From NCBI GenBank assembly GCA_946480825.1, contig CAMLLG010000033.1, positions 1 to 39,540 of the forward strand: DNA of 39,540 bases. Reading direction: 5' to 3'. Of the stretch, positions 22,287 through 30,949 are shown one piece after another. The DNA comes from an uncultured Lysobacteraceae bacterium. GTDB taxonomy: Bacteria > Pseudomonadota > Gammaproteobacteria > Xanthomonadales > Xanthomonadaceae. A program made the translations under genes and the position numbers. How positions within the stretch are numbered: the first letter of the stretch is position 1; the number at the start of each line of letters is the position of its first letter. Under the pieces are notes generated by a model. It was not told the DNA's origin and ran no database searches. It saw only the letters and a program-made list of their open reading frames with translations.

Positions 22287-24344
22287 ATGAGCGCAATCAA
22301 GATCGCCGGCTGGGGGCTGTTGTCGCTGTTCGCGGCGTTCTGTCTGGGCACGGTGGCGTTGTCGCGAGGCGAGACGATCAGTGCGTTCTGGATCGTGGCG
22401 GCGGCGGTGTCGATCTTCGCCATCGGTTATCGCTTCTATTCGAAATACATCGCCGAGCATGCGCTGCGGTTGGACGGGACGCGGGCGACGCCGGCGTGGC
22501 GGCGCAACGACGGGCTGGATTACGTGCCGACCGACAAGCGGGTGCTGTTCGGTCATCACTTCGCGGCGATCGCGGGCGCGGGGCCGCTGGTCGGCCCGGT
22601 GCTGGCGGCGCAGATGGGCTATCTGCCGGGGATGCTGTGGATCCTGTTCGGCGTGATCCTGGCCGGCGCGGTGCAGGATTTCATGGTGCTGTTCCTGTCG
22701 ACGCGGCGCGACGGGCGTTCGCTGGGCGACATGATCCGCAGTGAGCTGGGCAACGCCGCCGGGTTGACCGCGATGATCGGCATCCTGGCGATCATGGTGA
22801 TCCTGCTGGCGGTGCTGGGGCTGGTGGTGGTGAAGGCGCTGGCGATCAGCCCGTGGGGCACGTTCACGGTGGCGATGACCATTCCGATCGCGCTGTTCAT
22901 GGGCATCTATCTGCGCTGGCTGCGGCCGGGGCGGATCATGGAAGTGTCGGTGATCGGCCTGGTGCTGTTGCTGCTGTCGATCTGGTTCGGCGAATCGGTG
23001 GCGGCCTCGCCCACGCTGGGGCCGATGTTCACCTTCGACGGCAAGGCGTTGGCATGGATGCTGATCGGCTACGGCTTCGTGGCCGCGGTGCTGCCGGTGT
23101 GGCTGCTGCTGGCGCCGCGCGATTACCTCAGCACGTTCCTGAAGATCGGCACGGTGGTGATGCTGGCGGTCGCGATCCTGTTCGCGATGCCGGATCTGAA
23201 GATGCCGGCGGTGACGAAGTTCATCGACGGCACCGGCCCGGTGTTCTCGGGGTCGCTGTTCCCGTTCCTGTTCATCACCATCGCGTGCGGCGCGATCTCG
23301 GGTTTCCATGCGCTGATCAGCAGCGGCACCACGCCGAAGATGCTGGAGAACGAACGCGACGCGCGGGCGATCGGTTACGGCGGCATGCTGATGGAGGCGT
23401 TCGTGGCGGTGATGGCGCTGATCGCGGCCTGCGTGCTCGATCCGGGCCTGTATTTCGCGATGAATTCGCCGGCGGCGTTGATCGGCACCACGCCGGAATC
23501 CGCCGCCGCGACGATTTCGGGCTGGGGCTTCACGATCACGCCGGAGATGCTGACCGCGACCGCGGCCGACATCGGCGAGTCGACGGTGCTGTCACGCACC
23601 GGCGGCGCGCCGACGCTGGCGGTGGGCATGGCGCAGATCCTGCACGGCATGATCGGCGGCAGCGGGATGATGGCGTTCTGGTACCACTACGCCATCCTGT
23701 TCGAAGCGCTGTTCATCCTGACCACGCTGGACGCCGGCACGCGCGTGGCGCGCTTCATGATCCAGGAAGTGATCGGCACGGTGTACGCACCCTTCCGCCG
23801 CACCGAAAGCTGGACCGCGAACATCGTCTGCACCGGGCTGGCGGTCGCGGGCTGGGGCTGGTTCCTGTACCAGGGCGTGGTCGATCCGCTGGGCGGCATC
23901 AATACGCTGTGGCCGCTGTTCGGCATCGCCAACCAGATGCTGGCGGGCATGGCGATGATCTTCGTGTGCGTGACCCTCGTGAAGATGAAGCGCGAGAAGT
24001 ACCTGTGGATTCCGCTGGTGCCGACGGTGTGGCTGCTGGTGTGCACGATGACCGCGGGCTGGCAGAAACTGTTCCATCCGGACCCGAAGATCGGCTTCCT
24101 CGCCAACGCCGAGAAATTCGGCACCGCCCTCGCCTCCGGCGAGGTGCTGGCGCCAGCGAAGTCGCTCAAGGACATGGAGCGCATCGTCTTCAACAATCAG
24201 CTGGACGCCGCGCTGTGCGTGCTGTTCATGAGCGTGGTGACGCTGATGCTGGTCTTCGGCATCCGCGCCGCGCTGCACGCGCGCCGGCAGCCGTCGTCCA
24301 CCGCACAGGAGAACGCCCATGTCGCCTTCGACGCCCTCCGCTGA
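22287..24344 (+). CDS. cstA: CstA-family peptide/pyruvate transporter
   Basis: A 685-residue inner-membrane protein with about 16-18 hydrophobic segments. CstA signatures include the NDGLDYVPTDKRVLFGHHFAAIAGAGPLVGP region, the GFHALISSGTTPKML segment, and LDAGTRVARFMIQE. Members take up pyruvate or peptides when carbon is scarce. The ATG at 22287 starts the conserved N-terminus; the upstream open frame runs through REP sequence and is not coding. The 3' end overlaps the ybdD/yjiX-like gene by 26 nt, the usual cstA partner. Peptide versus pyruvate specificity cannot be decided from the sequence; the neighbouring peptidases and POT transporter suggest peptide use. Confidence 0.93.
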   Translation: MSAIKIAGWGLLSLFAAFCLGTVALSRGETISAFWIVAAAVSIFAIGYRFYSKYIAEHALRLDGTRATPAWRRNDGLDYVPTDKRVLFGHHFAAIAGAGPLVGPVLAAQMGYLPGMLWILFGVILAGAVQDFMVLFLSTRRDGRSLGDMIRSELGNAAGLTAMIGILAIMVILLAVLGLVVVKALAISPWGTFTVAMTIPIALFMGIYLRWLRPGRIMEVSVIGLVLLLLSIWFGESVAASPTLGPMFTFDGKALAWMLIGYGFVAAVLPVWLLLAPRDYLSTFLKIGTVVMLAVAILFAMPDLKMPAVTKFIDGTGPVFSGSLFPFLFITIACGAISGFHALISSGTTPKMLENERDARAIGYGGMLMEAFVAVMALIAACVLDPGLYFAMNSPAALIGTTPESAAATISGWGFTITPEMLTATAADIGESTVLSRTGGAPTLAVGMAQILHGMIGGSGMMAFWYHYAILFEALFILTTLDAGTRVARFMIQEVIGTVYAPFRRTESWTANIVCTGLAVAGWGWFLYQGVVDPLGGINTLWPLFGIANQMLAGMAMIFVCVTLVKMKREKYLWIPLVPTVWLLVCTMTAGWQKLFHPDPKIGFLANAEKFGTALASGEVLAPAKSLKDMERIVFNNQLDAALCVLFMSVVTLMLVFGIRAALHARRQPSSTAQENAHVAFDALR

Positions 24345-24558
24345 GCGCATGCAGACGACGACGCTCCGGGCGCGGCTGGCGTCGCTCTGGCGCTTCCTCG
24401 CGCAGACCGCGCGGCTGATCGTGGGCGTGCCCGATTACGACCTGTACGTGGCGCACATGCGACGCATGCACCCGGACACGCCGCCGATGACCCGCGAGGC
24501 GTTTTTCGCCGAACGCATGCAGGCCCGCTACGGACGCGGGGCGTCGCGCTGCTGCTAG
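24319..24558 (+). CDS. YbdD/YjiX family small protein
   Basis: A 79-residue protein with the family core VGVPDYDLYVAHMRRMHPDTPPMTREAFFAER, followed by QARYGRG and the characteristic C-terminal RCC. This family nearly always follows cstA or btsT and is thought to act with the transporter. AGGAGAA stands 5 nt before the ATG at 24319, inside the end of cstA; a second ATG at 24349 would give a shorter protein without the first ten residues. The N-terminal extension is Ser/Thr-rich and not conserved in character. Confidence 0.88.
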   Translation: MSPSTPSAERMQTTTLRARLASLWRFLAQTARLIVGVPDYDLYVAHMRRMHPDTPPMTREAFFAERMQARYGRGASRCC

Positions 24559-24668
24559 AGCGTGTTATGCGCTCTGAGGCCCGGCCGCCCGGTTTTGCGT
24601 TAGCATCGATCCGCCCGGGCGCACCGCCGGCCCGGCGTCGATTTCTTTCGTCCGACCGGGGAACCACC

Positions 24669-26690
24669 ATGCACCGCACTCTCGCCGCGCTCGCGATCGC
24701 CTGCGCCGTCCATCTCGCCGGCATGGATGCCGCCACCGCCGCGGAGCCCGCGGCCGGCGCGCCTTCCGCGGGCACGCCTTCGATCCAGGACTTCGTCCGC
24801 AATCCCACCTACAGCAGCGTGAAGATTTCGCCGACCGGGGAATACCTGGCGATGACCGTCGACCGCGGCGACATCGACGTGCTGACCGTGCTGCGCACCA
24901 GCGATCTGGGCATCGTCAAGGTCACGCAATTGCCGAACGAGAAAAGCGTCGGCGCATTCCATTGGGTCAGCCCGCAGCGACTGATGTTCAATTCGGTGCG
25001 CAAGGTCGGCCGCTTCGCGCAGCCGTTCGGTACCGGCGAGTGGTATTCGGTGAACGCCGACGGCTCGTCGCCGCGCGTGCTGGAGATGGGTTCGAAGGGC
25101 GCCCGCGACATGCAGGACGCGCGCTTCAGCCTGCTGGACAACCCGCAGCGCGACGACGGCAAGGTGTTGATGACCATCACCTACCCGCGCTCGTCCGAAG
25201 GCGTGAACACGGAAGTGGCCGAAGTGGATACGTCCACCAGTCGCTGGAAAAGCCTGGGCCGCGCGCCGCGCGAGAACTGCGGCATGGCCCTGGACGCGGA
25301 CAAGAAACCGCGGTTCGCGATCTGCAGCGACTACAAGAACGCGGCCGGGGAATACGACGAGGTCACCGAGCTGTACAAGCGCGAAGACAGCGGCGAATGG
25401 ACGCTGGTGAACAGCGCCAAGGCCAGCGGCAAGTCGCTGCGGGTGTTCGGCAGTTCGCGCGACGGACGCATCTACGCCACCGAAAGCGACGGCAAGCGCC
25501 CGGAGGCCTTCGGCACCATCGATCCGAAGACCGGCGCGTTCGACGCGCTGTTCGAGGACCCGGTGTCGGATCCGGCGGGTTACATCGCCTCGGTCGACGG
25601 CAGCGATGCGGTGCTTGGCATCGTCACCGAAGCCGGCGCGCCGGAAGTGACGATGGTCGACAGGAATCATCCCGACGCGCAGTTGTACGCCTCGCTGGCG
25701 GCTTCGTTTCCGGGCCAGTTCGTGAACTTCGCCAGCGCCACGCGCGACGGCAAGCAGATCATCGTGCAGGTGTACAGCGACCGCAATCCGGGCGAGCTGT
25801 ATCTCTACGACCGCGCGACCAACAAGGCGCGGTTCCTGATGCAGCAGCGCAAGTGGATCGACAGCAAGCGCATGGGCGAAGTGAGGCCGATCGCGTTCAC
25901 CAGCCGCGACGGCCTGAAGATCCACGGCTATCTCACCCTGCCCAACGGCAGCGACGGCAAGGGCCTGCCGATGATCGTCAACGTGCACGGCGGCCCGATG
26001 GGTCCGCGCGACAACTGGGCGTTCAACTGGGAAAGCCAGCTGTTCGCCAGCCGCGGCTACGCCGTGCTGCAGATCAATTTCCGCGGCTCGGGCGGTTTCG
26101 GCAAAGCCTTCCAGGACATGGCCTTCGGCCAGTGGCACACCGGGATCATGAACGACATCATCGACGGCACGAAGTGGACCGTCGACCAGGGCGTCGCCGA
26201 CAAGAACCGCATCTGCATCTACGGCGGCAGCTTCGGCGGCTACGCCTCGATGATGGCACCGGCGCGCGAGCAGGGCCTGTTCAAGTGCGCGTTCGGTTAC
26301 GTCGGCGCCTACGACGCCGAGATCCAGATGACCAAGAGCGACACCAGCCAGTCGGAAGGCGGACGGCTGTACATGCTGCGTGCGCTGGGCAAGACCAAGC
26401 CCGAGCGCGACGCGATGTCGCCGGTGAATCACGCCGACAAGATCAAGATCCCGGTCTACCTCGCCGCCGGCGCGCGCGATCCGCGCTGCCCGCCCGAGAA
26501 CACCGAGGCGATGAACGAGGCGCTGATCGCGGCCGGCAATCCGCCGGAAGGCATGATGATCACCACCGGCGAGATGCACGGCTTCTACAAGGACGAGAAC
26601 AAGGTCGCGCTGTACACCGCGATGCTGGATTTCTTCGCCAAGCACATCGGCGGCGCGCCCGCGACGGGCGGCGCGCGCAGCGGGCGCTGA
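24669..26690 (+). CDS. Secreted S9-family peptidase (prolyl oligopeptidase type)
   Basis: A 673-residue enzyme with a signal peptide (MHRTLAALAIACAVHLAG, cleavage likely after ATAA). A beta-propeller-like region of about 370 residues and a C-terminal alpha/beta-hydrolase domain follow. The catalytic Ser521 is in GGSFGGYAS. The Asp is expected in AGARDPRCP and the His in GEMHGFYKD. VNVHGGPMGPRDNW supplies the oxyanion region. Such periplasmic or secreted enzymes cut short peptides, often after proline or alanine. The ATG at 24669 begins the signal peptide; an upstream open frame from 24567 lacks conserved sequence. A strong terminator follows at 26713. Confidence 0.92.
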   Translation: MHRTLAALAIACAVHLAGMDAATAAEPAAGAPSAGTPSIQDFVRNPTYSSVKISPTGEYLAMTVDRGDIDVLTVLRTSDLGIVKVTQLPNEKSVGAFHWVSPQRLMFNSVRKVGRFAQPFGTGEWYSVNADGSSPRVLEMGSKGARDMQDARFSLLDNPQRDDGKVLMTITYPRSSEGVNTEVAEVDTSTSRWKSLGRAPRENCGMALDADKKPRFAICSDYKNAAGEYDEVTELYKREDSGEWTLVNSAKASGKSLRVFGSSRDGRIYATESDGKRPEAFGTIDPKTGAFDALFEDPVSDPAGYIASVDGSDAVLGIVTEAGAPEVTMVDRNHPDAQLYASLAASFPGQFVNFASATRDGKQIIVQVYSDRNPGELYLYDRATNKARFLMQQRKWIDSKRMGEVRPIAFTSRDGLKIHGYLTLPNGSDGKGLPMIVNVHGGPMGPRDNWAFNWESQLFASRGYAVLQINFRGSGGFGKAFQDMAFGQWHTGIMNDIIDGTKWTVDQGVADKNRICIYGGSFGGYASMMAPAREQGLFKCAFGYVGAYDAEIQMTKSDTSQSEGGRLYMLRALGKTKPERDAMSPVNHADKIKIPVYLAAGARDPRCPPENTEAMNEALIAAGNPPEGMMITTGEMHGFYKDENKVALYTAMLDFFAKHIGGAPATGGARSGR

Positions 26691-26712
26691 GCGGCCCCAA
26701 CCTGGGGAAAGG

Positions 26713-26743
26713 AAAAACGGGCCGCGATGCGGCCCGTTTTTTT
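26713..26743 (+). terminator. Rho-independent terminator after the S9 peptidase
   Basis: A 13-bp perfect stem, AAAAACGGGCCGC (26713-26725) with GCGGCCCGTTTTT (26729-26741), a GAT loop, and a T-run continuing to 26743. It lies 22 nt after the stop codon. Confidence 0.95.
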
Positions 26744-26766
26744 CAGGACATCCTCAACACATGTCG

Positions 26767-26784
26767 CCCCGGCGAAAGCCGGGG
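26767..26784. repeat. CCCCGGC-GAAA-GCCGGGG palindrome
   Basis: A 7-bp stem with a GAAA tetraloop, set in GTCGCCCCGGCGAAAGCCGG. A degenerate partner (CTTCGCCGGGGCGATG) occurs at about 26911-26926. This is a third short-repeat type in the window, unlike the GTAG REPs. The rest of 26744-26975 shows no gene or further signal. Confidence 0.6.
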
Positions 26785-26975
26785 CCCAGCGTCTTCGCGC
26801 TTCATCATGCCCGCGCGCCGCGGGTGATGGATGGCGATGCGGCCTGATGCCAAGAATCCGGGCCTGCCTTCGAGCCGGAGGCCCTCCGGACGAAAAGCGG
26901 GATCACCGCCTTCGCCGGGGCGATGGTGCTGCGAGCGTCACGCACATGCAGACCGCTCGCACGGACAAGCGCGAT

Positions 26976-28238
26976 TCAAGCCCCGGCGAGCGCCTTGAGG
27001 ATCAATCCCAGCAGGTAGGCCAGCACCGTGCCGGTGGCGTAGCCCAAGGTGCCGAGCAGTGCGCCGACCGGCGCCAGCGACGGATGGAAGGCGGACGCCA
27101 CCACGGGCGCCGACGCCGGGCCGCCGATGTTGCTCTGCGAACCGATCGCGAAATAGAAGAAGGGCACGCGCAGCAGTCTGCCCACGACCCACAGCAGCGC
27201 GATGTGGCAGGCGATCCAGACGAAGCCCAGCAGCAGCAGCTGCGGGCGATCGAACAGCGCCAGGATGTCCATCTGCATCCCGATCGCCGCGATCAGGAAA
27301 TACAGCAGCAGGGTGCCGATGGTCGACGCGCCCGCGCCCTCGAGCTTGCGGGCGCGGGTGAAGCTGAGCGCGAGGCCGCCGAAGGTGGAGATCGCGATCA
27401 CCCACACGAACGGCTCGTGCAGGCTGACTTTCGACGCCCACGCCACGTTGGCGCCGAACCACGCCGACGCCGGCGCCGCGATGGCGTGCGCCAGACCCAC
27501 CGTGCCGAAGGCGATGCCGACGATCAGCATCTGGTCGGTCAGGGTGGGAATGCGTTCGTGCCGGGCCTTGAACGCCGCGATGCGCTGCTTGAGGTCGTCG
27601 ATCGCGCCGGTATCCGCGCCGCTGCGGGCGTCGATGCGCGCGGCGCGCTGGGCGAAGAAGATCAGCGCCGCCATCCACGCGTAGCCGACCGCGACATCGA
27701 CCACCGCGAACTGGCCGAAGGTCGTGGCATCGACGTCGAAGATCTCCTTCATCGCCATCATGTTGGCGCCGCCGCCGATCCAGCTGCCCGCCAGCGCCGC
27801 CATGCCCGACCAGGTGTCGCCGGCCATCGCCTCCGGGAAGATCGCGCGCACCAGCACGAACGCGATGACGCCGCCGGCCATCACGCTGAGCGATGCGGTG
27901 GCGTACATCGCCAGCAGCTTCGGGCCGAGACGCAGGATCGCGCGGATGTCGACCGACAGCGTCAGCAGCACCAGCGCCGCGGGCAACAGCACGCGGCTGG
28001 CGACCGGGTTGTACAGCTTGCTGTTGCCGCCATCGATGATGCCGAACGTGTTGTAGAGGCCCGGCAGCAGATAACACAGCAGCAACGGCGGCACCACGGC
28101 GTAGAACCGCTTGAAGACCCCTTTCTCCCGCGAGGCGGTCCAGAAGACCGCCGCCAGCGTCGCGGCGATGAGACCGAAAACCACGATGTCGTTGGCGATC
28201 AGCGGCGGAGCGGTGTCGGCGGGTGTCGGAAGGGCCAT
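26976..28238 (-). CDS. DUF819 family integral membrane protein
   Basis: A 420-residue protein with about 11-12 transmembrane segments. DUF819 (YjcL-like) features include AVVPPLLLCYLLPGLYNTFGII near the N-terminus, LAGSWIGGGANMMAMKE in the middle and FAIGSQSNIGGPASAPVVASAF near the C-terminus. The two Gly/Asn-rich re-entrant-like motifs suggest a transporter with inverted repeats; the substrate is unknown. The ATG at 28238 is chosen as the first residue of a normal N-terminus. It is divergent from the small cysteine-rich gene and converges on the terminator region after the S9 peptidase. Confidence 0.88.
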   Translation of the reverse strand: MALPTPADTAPPLIANDIVVFGLIAATLAAVFWTASREKGVFKRFYAVVPPLLLCYLLPGLYNTFGIIDGGNSKLYNPVASRVLLPAALVLLTLSVDIRAILRLGPKLLAMYATASLSVMAGGVIAFVLVRAIFPEAMAGDTWSGMAALAGSWIGGGANMMAMKEIFDVDATTFGQFAVVDVAVGYAWMAALIFFAQRAARIDARSGADTGAIDDLKQRIAAFKARHERIPTLTDQMLIVGIAFGTVGLAHAIAAPASAWFGANVAWASKVSLHEPFVWVIAISTFGGLALSFTRARKLEGAGASTIGTLLLYFLIAAIGMQMDILALFDRPQLLLLGFVWIACHIALLWVVGRLLRVPFFYFAIGSQSNIGGPASAPVVASAFHPSLAPVGALLGTLGYATGTVLAYLLGLILKALAGA

Positions 28239-28426
28239 CGGCAGGCATCTGTCTTCGGAATGGCCGCCGATCATGCCCGAGCCCCACACGATCCGCACGT
28301 GCCTGGGCCTTGACGGAGACGCGTGCGACGCCGGCGCGGCCGGAAGTGTGCGCCTGGACAAGAACTCTATCGGCCCGAAGCGTATGGTGCCCGGACAGGG
28401 GCTTCGTCCGCGAAAAGGAATCCGCC

Positions 28427-28627
28427 ATGAAACAGCGTCTGCTCAAACCCGCCGCCGCGATGTTCACGTTCGTGCTGCTGACCGCGAGCGCCATCGCCCA
28501 TGCTTGGCCCAATCCCAACTGCGCCCTGTGCTGGGACCGGTACGTGGCCTGCCAGTCCTCGGGCGGCCAGGACTGCTACACCCGCTACGAAACCTGCCTG
28601 TATCGCAACGGCTGCCCGGTGCCCTGA
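28427..28627 (+). CDS. Small secreted six-cysteine protein, unknown function
   Basis: A 66-residue protein beginning MKQRLLKPAAAMFTFVLL, with an Ala-rich signal peptide and a likely cut after AHA. The mature part is only about 40 residues and has six cysteines spaced C-x2-C-x6-C-x7-C-x6-C-x5-C. Two of the spacings repeat a C-x2-R-Y-x2-C unit (CWDRYVAC and CYTRYETC), suggesting a duplicated helix pair held by disulfides. AAAGGAA lies before the ATG. A strong terminator follows 16 nt after the stop, which supports expression as its own transcript. I do not recognise the family; a periplasmic or secreted role is inferred from the signal peptide. Confidence 0.7.
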   Translation: MKQRLLKPAAAMFTFVLLTASAIAHAWPNPNCALCWDRYVACQSSGGQDCYTRYETCLYRNGCPVP

Positions 28628-28642
28628 GCGCATCGCGACGCG

Positions 28643-28680
28643 CAACGAAGAAGCCCCGGCAAACCGGGGCTTCTTCGTTG
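28643..28680. terminator. Bidirectional terminator between convergent genes
   Basis: A perfect 17-bp stem (28643-28659 with 28664-28680) with a CAAA loop, built from CAACGAAGAAG and GCCCCGG. The 3' arm supplies CTTCTTCGTTG rather than a pure T-run, and the A-rich 5' arm gives the same on the other strand. It serves the Cys-rich gene and the minus-strand S9 peptidase that ends at 28693. Confidence 0.85.
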
Positions 28681-28692
28681 CTGCATGCGCGG

Positions 28693-30774
28693 TCACGGAC
28701 CGATGTGTTTCTTCAGCCACGCGTGCACGGTGTCGTGCCACAGCACGCTGTTCTGCGGCTTCAGCACCCAGTGGTTTTCGTCAGGGAAATAGAGCAGCTG
28801 CGATTCGATGTTCTTGCGCTGCAGCGCCGTGAACGTCGACAGGCTCTGGTCGATCGGCACGCGGAAATCGTTCTGCCCGGCGACCACCATCATCGGTGTC
28901 TTCCATTTGGCGATGTGGCGCGCCGGATTGAAGCGTTCGTAGCCCTCAGGTTTGTCGTGGACAGTGCCGCCGAATTCCCACTCGCTGAACCACAGTTCCT
29001 CGGTCACCAACCCCATCGAACGCGTGTCGAACACGCCGTTGTGATTGACCAGACACTTGAACGGCGCATTGCCCTGCGCGTCGAACCAGTTGCCCGCGAG
29101 CCAGTTGATCATGTAGCCGCCGTAGCTGGCGCCGAGCGCGCAGGCGCGATCGCCGTCGAGGAACGGATATTTCTTCAGCGCGGCGCTCCAGCCTTTCTGC
29201 AGGTCTTCCAGCGGGCGGTCACCCCAGTGGCCGCTGATCGAGTCGGTGAAGGCCTGGCCGTAGCCGGTGGAGCCGTGGAAATCGATCATCACCACCGCAT
29301 AGCCCTGGCCCGCATAGGTCTGCGGATTCCAGCGATAGCTCCAGCCGTCGCCGAAGCTGCCCTGCGGGCCGCCATGGATCAGGAAGGCGACCGGATACTG
29401 TTTGCCGGCCTCGTAATTCCACGGCTTCACCACGTAGGCGTGCACGGTCTCGTCGTTCCAGCCCGGGAAGCGGAACTGTTCGTATTCGCCGAAGCGCACG
29501 TCGGGCAGCATCTCGCCGGCGCTGGGCGTGATGGCGCGCAGCGGCGCCTTGCCGTCGGCGCTGGTGGCGAACAGCTGGTCGCCGCTCTTCATCGAATTCG
29601 CGGCGACGACCAGCGTGGACCCGGCCAGTTCGAACGCACCGACCGAACCGTCCTTGAAGATCGAGGTCACTTCGCCGTTCTCCAGCGACACCGAGAACAG
29701 CGGATGACGGCCGAGTTCCTGCGCGGTGGTGTAGATCGACTTGCCGTCGGCGGACAGGGTGATGCCGTCGGCGGAGGCATCCCACTTCGACGCGATCTCG
29801 CGGGTCTTGCCGCTGACCAGATCCATCGCGGTCAGCGCGAAACGGTCGGCTTCGAAGCCGGGTCGCTTCATCGCGCGGTAGTACAGGGTCGTGCCGTCGG
29901 CGGAAAACACAGGGCCGGTGTCCCAGGCCTTGTTGGCCGCGGTGAGATTGCGGGCGCTGCCGCTGCCGTCGGCGGCGACGAGGTAGAGATCGAAGTTGGT
30001 GCTGGTGGGCTCGCTGCGATCCGACATCCGCGCGGACAGCACCAGAGAAGCACCGTCGGGCGACCAGGTGATCTCGCTCATGTCGCCGAACGGCTTCGAC
30101 GGCACGTCGCCGATCACGTCGGCGCCGACCAGAGTGGCGGCCCTGGTCGTGCCTTCGGCGGGCAACGGCGCGACCACGATGCGGTTGAGGCGGCCGTCGG
30201 CCCAAGTGTCCCAGTGGCGGACGAAGATCTTGTCGTACAGCACGCCGCTGCTCTTGCGCGCGGCGGTGTCGTCGAGGCGCTTCTTCGTGCAGTCGAGGTC
30301 GGCTTTGCAGTCGACGAACAGTTCGACCGCCAGCGCGACCCGCTTGCCGTCGGGCGACAGTTTGTAGCCGCCGACATCGACCGGGTAATCGGTGACCTGC
30401 TTCGGCTCGCCGCCGCCGGCCGGCATGACGTACAGCTGCTGGCTGCCGGACTTGGCGCTGAGGAAATACACCGACTTGCCGTCGGGCGAGAACGTCGGCG
30501 AATTCACGTTCCAGCCGTCCGGCGTCAACCGCTTCGGCGGCGCCGCGTCGCGGGCGGCGAGGTTCTCGATCCACAGGCCGGTGCTGGATTTGTTGGCGGC
30601 GAGATCGACCGTACGTTTCGCGAAGACCAGCACGCGGCCGTCGGGCGAGAGCGTCGGCGAGGAATAGCGGTCCAGCGGGGCCAGATCGCGGACTTCGAGG
30701 CCGCGGGCGGCGGAAGCGGTCATCGGCAGCGCCAGCGCGAGGGCGAGGCACAAGGCGGTACGCATCGGAGACAT
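28693..30774 (-). CDS. Secreted S9-family peptidase (dipeptidyl/acylaminoacyl type)
   Basis: A 693-residue enzyme with a signal peptide (MSPMRTALCLALALALPMTASAARG). A WD40-like propeller has repeated SPDGK units (LSPDGRVLVFAKR, FSPDGKSVYFLSAK, LSPDGKRVALAVE, WSPDGASLVLSAR). The C-terminal hydrolase carries Ser550 in GASYGGYMINW, Asp in AGQNDFRVP and His in PDENHWVLKP. FLIHGGPQGSFGDGW gives the oxyanion loop. Expected to release dipeptides or acyl-amino acids from peptides in the periplasm or outside. Met at 30765 is an alternative start within the same signal peptide. It is divergent from the POT transporter gene across 175 nt, which suggests shared peptide-scavenging use. Confidence 0.93.
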   Translation of the reverse strand: MSPMRTALCLALALALPMTASAARGLEVRDLAPLDRYSSPTLSPDGRVLVFAKRTVDLAANKSSTGLWIENLAARDAAPPKRLTPDGWNVNSPTFSPDGKSVYFLSAKSGSQQLYVMPAGGGEPKQVTDYPVDVGGYKLSPDGKRVALAVELFVDCKADLDCTKKRLDDTAARKSSGVLYDKIFVRHWDTWADGRLNRIVVAPLPAEGTTRAATLVGADVIGDVPSKPFGDMSEITWSPDGASLVLSARMSDRSEPTSTNFDLYLVAADGSGSARNLTAANKAWDTGPVFSADGTTLYYRAMKRPGFEADRFALTAMDLVSGKTREIASKWDASADGITLSADGKSIYTTAQELGRHPLFSVSLENGEVTSIFKDGSVGAFELAGSTLVVAANSMKSGDQLFATSADGKAPLRAITPSAGEMLPDVRFGEYEQFRFPGWNDETVHAYVVKPWNYEAGKQYPVAFLIHGGPQGSFGDGWSYRWNPQTYAGQGYAVVMIDFHGSTGYGQAFTDSISGHWGDRPLEDLQKGWSAALKKYPFLDGDRACALGASYGGYMINWLAGNWFDAQGNAPFKCLVNHNGVFDTRSMGLVTEELWFSEWEFGGTVHDKPEGYERFNPARHIAKWKTPMMVVAGQNDFRVPIDQSLSTFTALQRKNIESQLLYFPDENHWVLKPQNSVLWHDTVHAWLKKHIGP

Positions 30775-30949
30775 GGGGCATCCTGTCGGAATGGCGGGCA
30801 ACCCCGGATGGTAGGCCGCCGGGGCGGCCGGGGCATAGTCCGAAAGGCACCCCGTTCGGTCGACTCCGTTCGGTCGCCCCCGTGCAGTCGCCGGTACGCG
30901 GCCCGCCCGGCGCTGGCATACTCCCGCGGTCGTCTCACCGGAATCCGCC

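Noticed and set aside
24600..26645. Long minus-strand open frame opposite the S9 peptidase
   Set aside because: Composition is that of a mirror frame, and the plus strand carries a full catalytic triad and signal peptide.
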